A stretch of DNA of 64,000 nucleotides from an uncultured Pelagibacteraceae bacterium (GTDB taxonomy: Bacteria > Pseudomonadota > Alphaproteobacteria > Pelagibacterales > Pelagibacteraceae): NCBI GenBank assembly GCA_902582105.1, contig CACHQT010000002.1, positions 1-64,000 on the forward strand, written 5' to 3'. Shown piece by piece: positions 58,261 through 64,000 of the stretch; the first letter of the stretch is position 1, and every line of letters starts with the position of its first letter. The position numbers were made by a program, and so were the translations under genes. The notes under the pieces are model-generated. The model made no database searches. It was given only the letters and a program-made list of their open reading frames with translations, and was not told the origin of the DNA.

Positions 58261-60810
58261 ATGGACAGATATAATTTTAAAATAATTGAAAAAAAATGGC
58301 AAGAATTTTGGGAAAAAAATAAAACTTTTAAATCCAAATTAAATAAAAATAAAAAAAAATTTTACTGTCTTGAAATGTTTCCATACCCATCTGGAAAGAT
58401 TCATATGGGACACGTAAGAAATTATACGATTGGTGATGTTTTGGCGAGATACAAAATTATGCAAAATTATAATGTATTGCATCCTATGGGCTGGGACTCA
58501 TTCGGTATGCCAGCTGAAAATGCTGCAAGGCAGAATAATTTAGATCCTAAAAATTGGACCAACCAAAATATTTCAGTAATGAAAACACAGCTTAAAAAGC
58601 TTGGTTTATCTATTGATTGGGATAGAGAGATTTCTACCTGTTCTTCGGACTATTATAAGCATCAACAACTTTTCTTTTTAGAGCTTTTTGAAAAAGGTCT
58701 TGTCTATAGAAAAGAAAACTATGTTAATTGGGATCCTATTGATGAAACTGTTTTGGCAAACGAGCAAGTAATTGATGGGCGTGGTTGGCGATCTGGTGCG
58801 TTAGTTGAAAGAAAGAAATTAAACCAGTGGTTTTTTAATATTTCAAAATTTTCTGAGGAATTATTAAATGGTCTCGAAAAATTAAAAGAGTGGCCGAAAA
58901 AAGTAACAACTATGCAAAAAAATTGGATAGGTAAATCCTTTGGTTGTGAAATTGATTTCAAAATTGAAGGAAATAATTCTATAAACAATATTAAATGCTT
59001 CACTACTAGGCCAGATACATTATTTGGTTTTTCTTTTTTAGCAGTATCTATTGATCATCCCATCTCTAAATTTTATGAAAAAAACGATGATTTTATAAAG
59101 TTCAAAAAAGAATGTTCTAAAACAGGAACCACAGAAGAGTCTATCGCACAAGCCGAAAAAATTGGTTTTAAAACAGAACTGACTGCAATTAACCCTTTAG
59201 ACGAAAAAATAAAGGTTCCAGTTTATTTTGCAAATTTTGTACTTATGGATTATGGATTTGGTGCAGTTTTTGGTTGCCCTGCTCACGATCAAAGAGATTT
59301 GGATTTTGCAATTAAATACAATCTAAAGGTAACTCCAGTGGTTAAACCGCAGGATTCCAATGGAGACTTTAAAATAAAAAATAAAGCATATACGGATAAA
59401 GGTATAATTTTTAATTCTAATTTTTTGAACGGTTTAAAAGTTCCTGAAGAATCTATTTCTAAAACAATTGAAATACTTGAAAAAAGAAAACTAGGTAAAA
59501 AGAAAATTAATTTCAGATTAAAAGATTGGGGTGTTTCAAGGCAAAGATATTGGGGATGCCCTATTCCAATAGCATATGATGAAAATAATAATATTATCAA
59601 AATACCAAAAGAAAAATTACCTATTAACTTACCTGAGAATATTAAATTAAATACTAAAGGGAATCCTCTTGATCATCAAAATGATTGGAAAAATATAACC
59701 ATCGATGGAAAAAAATATACCAGGGAAACTGATACTTTAGATACTTTTGTAGATTCATCATGGTATTTTTTAAGATTTTGTTCACCTGAAAATAAAAATT
59801 ATGGCTATGATAATGAGGAGATAAATTATTGGATGCCTGTTGATCAATATATCGGAGGAGTAGAACATGCAATACTCCACTTGTTATATTCAAGATTTTT
59901 TATGCATGCACTTAATTACAAAAATAAAAAGTTTAACTTTAAAGAGCCTTTTAAAGGTCTTTTTACTCAAGGTATGGTTTGTCACGAAACTTATAAAGAT
60001 AAAAATAATAATTGGGTTAACCCCGAAGAAGTTTTTACCAAAGATGGAAAAAATTATTTTAAAAAAATAAATGAAAAAGAAAAAATAAAGGTTGGACCAA
60101 GTGAATCAATGTCAAAATCTAAAAAAAATACTATAGACCCTGAAACCATAATTGATAGCTATGGAGCAGATGCAGTTAGACTTTTTATTCTTTCAGATAG
60201 CCCGCCAGAAAAAGATGTACAATGGTCTGAACAAGGAATGGCTGCATCCTACAAATTCTTACAAAAATTTTGGACACTTCACAAAAATATTAAGAATATA
60301 TCATCAAAAAATGATGGGGATGAAAAAGAAAGTACAGTAGAGGTCAACCGTTTTACAAATGAAATAATAAAAAAAATTACCCAAAATTTAGAAAAATTTC
60401 ATTACAATGTAATTGTAGCTAATTTATACGAGACTTATAATTTTTTAATTAAAATAATTAACAAACCGTTAAATAAAAAAATTATTTTAGATAATTATAT
60501 TGAGATATTAAAAACAATGACGCCAATAGTTCCACACTTTGCAAGTGAATGTCTTGAAGATTTAGGAGAAAAAGGACATAAAAACTGGCCTAAAATTAAT
60601 GAAAAATATCTTGAGAAAGAAAATGTAAATATTGTTTTGCAAATTAATGGGAAAAAAAGAGCAATTATTTTCAGCAAAAAAAATGTAGATAAAGAAACTT
60701 TAGTTGATGAGATTAAAAACAATACTCAATATAATAAATTTTTAGAAAACAAAAAAATTGTAAGAAATATTTACGTTAAAGATAGATTAATTAATTTGAT
60801 TGTAGAATGA
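58261..60810 (+). CDS. leuS: Leucyl-tRNA synthetase
   Basis: Class I synthetase charging tRNA-Leu, 849 aa. HIGH motif in [18 protein letters not shown]; an editing domain (about 220-410) with TTRPDTLFG and [28 protein letters not shown]; and the KMSKS loop, here SMSKSKKN with Ser replacing the first Lys. The next lysine, the important one, is kept. ATGA-coupled to lptE. Confidence 0.97.
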   Translation: MDRYNFKIIEKKWQEFWEKNKTFKSKLNKNKKKFYCLEMFPYPSGKIHMGHVRNYTIGDVLARYKIMQNYNVLHPMGWDSFGMPAENAARQNNLDPKNWTNQNISVMKTQLKKLGLSIDWDREISTCSSDYYKHQQLFFLELFEKGLVYRKENYVNWDPIDETVLANEQVIDGRGWRSGALVERKKLNQWFFNISKFSEELLNGLEKLKEWPKKVTTMQKNWIGKSFGCEIDFKIEGNNSINNIKCFTTRPDTLFGFSFLAVSIDHPISKFYEKNDDFIKFKKECSKTGTTEESIAQAEKIGFKTELTAINPLDEKIKVPVYFANFVLMDYGFGAVFGCPAHDQRDLDFAIKYNLKVTPVVKPQDSNGDFKIKNKAYTDKGIIFNSNFLNGLKVPEESISKTIEILEKRKLGKKKINFRLKDWGVSRQRYWGCPIPIAYDENNNIIKIPKEKLPINLPENIKLNTKGNPLDHQNDWKNITIDGKKYTRETDTLDTFVDSSWYFLRFCSPENKNYGYDNEEINYWMPVDQYIGGVEHAILHLLYSRFFMHALNYKNKKFNFKEPFKGLFTQGMVCHETYKDKNNNWVNPEEVFTKDGKNYFKKINEKEKIKVGPSESMSKSKKNTIDPETIIDSYGADAVRLFILSDSPPEKDVQWSEQGMAASYKFLQKFWTLHKNIKNISSKNDGDEKESTVEVNRFTNEIIKKITQNLEKFHYNVIVANLYETYNFLIKIINKPLNKKIILDNYIEILKTMTPIVPHFASECLEDLGEKGHKNWPKINEKYLEKENVNIVLQINGKKRAIIFSKKNVDKETLVDEIKNNTQYNKFLENKKIVRNIYVKDRLINLIVE

Positions 60811-61256
60811 AAAAAATAATATTATTTTTAGTTTTTTTATCATTGGCAAGCTGTGGTTATGAGCCCATGTTTTCAAGCAAAAATCAAAATTTTCTAATTG
60901 AGGAAATAATTTATAATGAAAATGATCCTATTAGTTTAAAAATTGAAAAAAAACTAAAGTATCTTACATTAGCAAAAAATTATACAAAAATTATTAAACT
61001 AAAATTGAATTCAGAAAAAAAAATAAATATATCTAGCAAAGATAGCAAAGGAGACCCATTAGTTTATAAAATGACCGTCAATAGCGATATAGAAATTTAT
61101 TCTAATGATAAAATTATTAATAAGAAAAGTATTATAAAAAATTTCAGTTATAAAAATACTTCAAACAAATTTAATTTAAGTCAATATGAAAAAACAATTG
61201 AAAAAAATTTAATCCAGTCAATCACAGATGATATAATTCTAATTTTATATAATTAA
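60807..61256 (+). CDS. lptE: LPS-assembly lipoprotein LptE
   Basis: Plug lipoprotein of the outer-membrane LptD translocon. 149 aa; lipobox [11 protein letters not shown] with Cys16, followed by a polar domain. Low similarity is usual for LptE, but the CGYxPM motif and the place between leuS and holA are diagnostic. LptM (6201) acts on the same complex. Confidence 0.88.
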   Translation: MKKIILFLVFLSLASCGYEPMFSSKNQNFLIEEIIYNENDPISLKIEKKLKYLTLAKNYTKIIKLKLNSEKKINISSKDSKGDPLVYKMTVNSDIEIYSNDKIINKKSIIKNFSYKNTSNKFNLSQYEKTIEKNLIQSITDDIILILYN

Positions 61257-61259
61257 TAA

Positions 61260-62255
61260 ATGATAATAAAACATTTTGAATTAAGCAAAATTAATAATTG
61301 TAAAGCTAAAATTTTTTTGTTGTATGGACAAAATGAGGGTTTTAAAACTGATATAACAAAAAAATATTTTATTGATAAATTTAAGAATGATATTTTTAGA
61401 TACGATGAAAAAGAAATATTAGAAAATAAATCTAATTTTTTTAATGGAATTCTTTCTAAGTCTTTTTTTGAAGAAAAAAAATTATTTATTATCTCAAGAG
61501 TTACAGACAAATTAGTAGATATAATTGAAGAAGTTTTAGAAAAAGAAATAAAGGATATAACAATAGTTCTTAATGCATCAATTTTAGATAAAAAAACAAA
61601 ACTTAGAAAATTATTTGAAAAAAGCAAAGATGTTATTTGTGTTCCTGTTTATGAGGATAATAGTCAAACTTTAAGTGTAATAGCTCGAGATTTTTTTAAA
61701 ATAAATAAAATATTAATTTCACAAGAAACAATAAATTTACTTATAGAGAGAAGCAGAGGAGATAGAGGTAATTTAATTAATGAATTAAAGAAGATTGAGT
61801 CATATATGAAAACTCATAAAAATATTAGTTCTGAAGAAATTCTTAAATTAACAGATTTAGCAGAAAATTATAATGTTTCGGAATTGTTAGACAATTGTTT
61901 GTGTAAAAATTCAAAAAAAACAATTAATATATTAAATGAAAATAATTTTAGTTTGGAAGATTGCATCATAATTATTAGATCTTTCTCAAATAAATTAAAA
62001 AGGCTTCAAAAAATTCTTAGAGAGATTAAACTAAATAAAAATTTAGACTCAGTAATTGCTTCTTACAAACCACCAATATTTTGGAAAGATAAAGATGTAA
62101 TAAAGAATCAAATCAATAAGAATGACTTAGAAAATATTGAAGATATGATTTTTAAAATTAATGATATAGAGCTTCTAATTAAAAAAAATTCTGATAGCGC
62201 TATAAATATTATGTCCGATTTTATAATTAATTCTTCAATTCAAGCTAATAATTAG
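61260..62255 (+). CDS. holA: DNA polymerase III delta subunit
   Basis: Clamp-loader wrench subunit that opens the beta clamp. 331 aa; IFLLYGQNEGFKTDITKKYF at the start, LIERSRGDRGNLINELKKIE in domain II, and a helical C-terminal third. The end overlaps parB by 11 bp in a convergent, palindromic arrangement. Confidence 0.9.
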   Translation: MIIKHFELSKINNCKAKIFLLYGQNEGFKTDITKKYFIDKFKNDIFRYDEKEILENKSNFFNGILSKSFFEEKKLFIISRVTDKLVDIIEEVLEKEIKDITIVLNASILDKKTKLRKLFEKSKDVICVPVYEDNSQTLSVIARDFFKINKILISQETINLLIERSRGDRGNLINELKKIESYMKTHKNISSEEILKLTDLAENYNVSELLDNCLCKNSKKTINILNENNFSLEDCIIIIRSFSNKLKRLQKILREIKLNKNLDSVIASYKPPIFWKDKDVIKNQINKNDLENIEDMIFKINDIELLIKKNSDSAINIMSDFIINSSIQANN

Positions 62256-63093
62256 CTTTGATTACTTCTATAATTTTATTCAATTGCTCTAGGTCTTTAT
62301 AATTAAATATTATACTTCCAGAATTATTTTTTTTATTTTTAATTAAAACATTTAATCCTAATTTTTCAGTAATTGATAATTCTAATTGGGATAAATTAGG
62401 ATCTTTTGATTGACTTTTTCTTAATTTTTTGCTCTTAAAAATTTTAACCAAACTTTCAGCTTGTCTTACAGATAATTTCTTATCTATGATCTTCCTTGCA
62501 ATAAATAGGGCGTTTTCCAAGCCAACTAAAACCTTAGCATGTCCTTGGGTTAATTTATTATTTTCAATCAATTTAATTACGTCTTGAGGCAAACTTAATA
62601 AACGCAAACAGTTCGTAACATGGCTGCGACTTTTTCCAATAAATTTTGAAACCTTTTCTTGATCATAAGAAAACTCACTTATTAATTTTTGATATCCTTG
62701 AGCCTCTTCAATGGCGTTTAAATCATGTCTTTGTACGTTTTCTACAATAGCGAATTCAAGCGATTTTAAATCATCAGCCTCGGTAACTACTACAGGAACT
62801 TCGTGCAAACCAGCTTTTTGAGCTGCTAACCATCTTCTTTCTCCAGCAATGATTTCATATTTATTTTTTTGTTGTTCTGATTGCCTAACTATAATTGGCT
62901 GAATAACACCTCTTTCTTTAATTGAATTTGTTAACTCTACAAGGTTTTCTGGGTCAAAAGTTTTACGTGGTTGATACTTATTTCTTATCAAATCTCCTAT
63001 TAAAACCTTGTTAGTGCTTTTTTCAGCTTTAGTCTCGCCTATTAGTGACGATAATCCCCTACCTAAACCTTTTTTTATTTTTGATGCATCCAT
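62245..63093 (-). CDS. parB: Chromosome-partitioning protein ParB
   Basis: CTP-dependent DNA clamp loading at parS. 282 aa; start KKGLGRGLSSLIGE, ParB box IIAGERRWLAAQKAGLHEVPVV, helix-turn-helix SKFIGKSRSHVTNCLRLLSLP, C-terminal dimer domain. It overlaps parA by 1 nt. No canonical parS (GTTTCACGTGAAAC) was found by eye in this window. Confidence 0.96.
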   Translation of the reverse strand: MDASKIKKGLGRGLSSLIGETKAEKSTNKVLIGDLIRNKYQPRKTFDPENLVELTNSIKERGVIQPIIVRQSEQQKNKYEIIAGERRWLAAQKAGLHEVPVVVTEADDLKSLEFAIVENVQRHDLNAIEEAQGYQKLISEFSYDQEKVSKFIGKSRSHVTNCLRLLSLPQDVIKLIENNKLTQGHAKVLVGLENALFIARKIIDKKLSVRQAESLVKIFKSKKLRKSQSKDPNLSQLELSITEKLGLNVLIKNKKNNSGSIIFNYKDLEQLNKIIEVIKANY

Positions 63094-63887
63094 TAAGCTG
63101 CGCTTTCAAATTCTTTATCTTGATTAATAAATTCATCTGTAAAACTAAAATATGAAATACTTCCAGGACAATTTTTATCATACATTAAAACTGGAACACC
63201 ATGAGATGGTGCTTCTGATAATCTAACATTTCTTGGTATTACTGTATTGTAAACTTGGTCGTTAAAATAATCTCTTGCTTCTTTTTCAACTTGTGATGAA
63301 AGTTTATTTCTTTTGTCATACATAGTTAAAAGGATGCCTCTAATTTTAAGTTCCTTGTTCAAGTTAGTTCTAATTCTTTCTATTGTTTTCATTAGTTGTG
63401 TTAGTCCCTCTAAAGCAAAAAACTCAGTTTGAAGAGGTACAACTAATGAAAAAGAAGCTACCAGCGCCATAACAGTCAAAAGACTTAATGAAGGCGGACA
63501 GTCAATGAAAATATAATCATAATTGCCTCTAGAATCCTTTAAATACGCCATTAATTGATCCTTCAAAATAAATGCTCTTTTACTATCGCCAGCTGTTTCC
63601 ACCTCTAAACCCGATAAATCTACGTTAGAGGTAATTATATCTAAATTTTGAAATTCAGTTTTTTTTACAACTTCATTTATTCTCTTTGTACCATTCAAAA
63701 CTCCGTATATTGTATTACTTGAATTTTCAATATTTGAAAGACCTAGGCCTGTTGTCGCATTTCCTTGTGGATCCAAATCGATTACTAAAATTTTTTTACC
63801 TTTCTTTGACAGCCCTGCTGCTAAATTTATAACTGTAGTAGTTTTTCCAACTCCACCTTTTTGATTTATTATAGAAATAATTTGCAT
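63093..63887 (-). CDS. parA: Chromosome-partitioning ATPase ParA
   Basis: Walker-type ATPase of chromosome segregation. 264 aa; deviant Walker A KGGVGKTTTVINLA, DLDPQGNATTGLG and FIDCPPSLSLLTVMAL (Walker B). Follows rsmG by 5 bp. Confidence 0.97.
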   Translation of the reverse strand: MQIISIINQKGGVGKTTTVINLAAGLSKKGKKILVIDLDPQGNATTGLGLSNIENSSNTIYGVLNGTKRINEVVKKTEFQNLDIITSNVDLSGLEVETAGDSKRAFILKDQLMAYLKDSRGNYDYIFIDCPPSLSLLTVMALVASFSLVVPLQTEFFALEGLTQLMKTIERIRTNLNKELKIRGILLTMYDKRNKLSSQVEKEARDYFNDQVYNTVIPRNVRLSEAPSHGVPVLMYDKNCPGSISYFSFTDEFINQDKEFESAA

Positions 63888-63892
63888 TTGTT

Positions 63893-64000
63893 TTAATTTT
63901 TTTTTTTTATATTTTTTATACTCAACAAAAATGAGTCTTCATTTGTAAGACTCCTTTTTTCCTTATACTCAAAATCCCAGTCCTTTAAAGTTTCAGTTAA
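63893..64000 (-). CDS. rsmG: 16S rRNA G527 methyltransferase RsmG, C-terminal part
   Basis: Only the last 35 codons are inside the window: LKDWDFEYKEKRSLTNED, then SFLLSIKNIKKKN and a TAA at 63893-63895. This resembles alphaproteobacterial RsmG (GidB) tails, and rsmG-parA-parB order is conserved. The assignment rests on position and this short tail. Confidence 0.7.
   Translation of the reverse strand, partial: LTETLKDWDFEYKEKRSLTNEDSFLLSIKNIKKKN

Noticed and set aside
62245..64000. parS site near parAB
   Set aside because: No GTTTCACGTGAAAC-like sequence was seen by eye in the window.

Overview
The window looks like a core-genome segment of a SAR11 (Pelagibacterales) alphaproteobacterium. 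This is an inference from the sequence. The DNA is strikingly AT-rich, proteins are rich in Lys, Ile and Asn, genes are packed with gaps of a few bases or ATGA-type overlaps, and Shine-Dalgarno sequences are mostly weak or absent. Gene order is alphaproteobacterial throughout: irr-fabA-fabB-fabI, rsmG-parA-parB next to holA-lptE-leuS, dnaN-dnaA-rpsT-mutM next to ubiE-ubiB-coaBC-dut, and nusA-infB-rbfA-rpsO-pnp. No insertion sequence, prophage, CRISPR array or rRNA was seen. There is one tRNA (Leu, CAA).

Layout: 1-4.8 kb holds a partial acyl-CoA synthetase, tRNA-Leu, a DedA-like membrane protein, dsbB, coq7, an HNH nuclease and an alpha/beta hydrolase. 4.8-8.2 kb is argH-lptM-lysA-plsC. 8.2-12.2 kb is the leftward replication and repair group (dnaN, dnaA, rpsT, mutM). 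12.3-17.4 kb is the rightward group ubiE-ubiB-coaBC-dut-thiF-like-SH3 protein. 17.4-23.3 kb is an iron/oxidative-stress and lipid block: a 58-aa eight-cysteine protein behind two Fur-like boxes, katG, irr, fabABI and two micro-genes. 23.3-36.2 kb is a long leftward information-processing cluster (tsaB, fur, miaB, phoH, ybeY, lnt, metK, nusA, infB, rbfA, rpsO, pnp). 36.2-47 kb carries a polysaccharide deacetylase, a Bax-like glucosaminidase, nfuA, trpS, murJ, maeB, dolP-like, rsmI, an LpoA-like protein and rdgB. 47-54 kb is grpE-dnaK-dnaJ-(56-aa membrane protein)-dapB-nth-PfkB kinase-2OG oxygenase. 54-58.3 kb holds a minimal ArfA, an orphan winged-helix regulator, an L,D-transpeptidase, yggS, a ThiE-like protein, a major porin and a DUF3576 lipoprotein. 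58.3-64 kb is leuS-lptE-holA facing parB-parA-rsmG.

Themes: envelope assembly recurs (lnt, lptM, lptE, dolP, LpoA-like, murJ, L,D-transpeptidase, porin). Two Fur-superfamily regulators (Irr and Fur) lie in the window together with operator-like sequences at katG, at irr/fabA and before the small cysteine protein. The most interesting points are the micro-genes too short for routine ORF calling (ArfA 35 aa, LptM 38 aa, a 37/49-aa pair, a 56-aa membrane protein, the 58-aa Cys protein), divergent gene pairs whose start codons overlap, and conserved clusters from which expected members (rimP, truB, mutS, glnD, hrcA and others) are missing.
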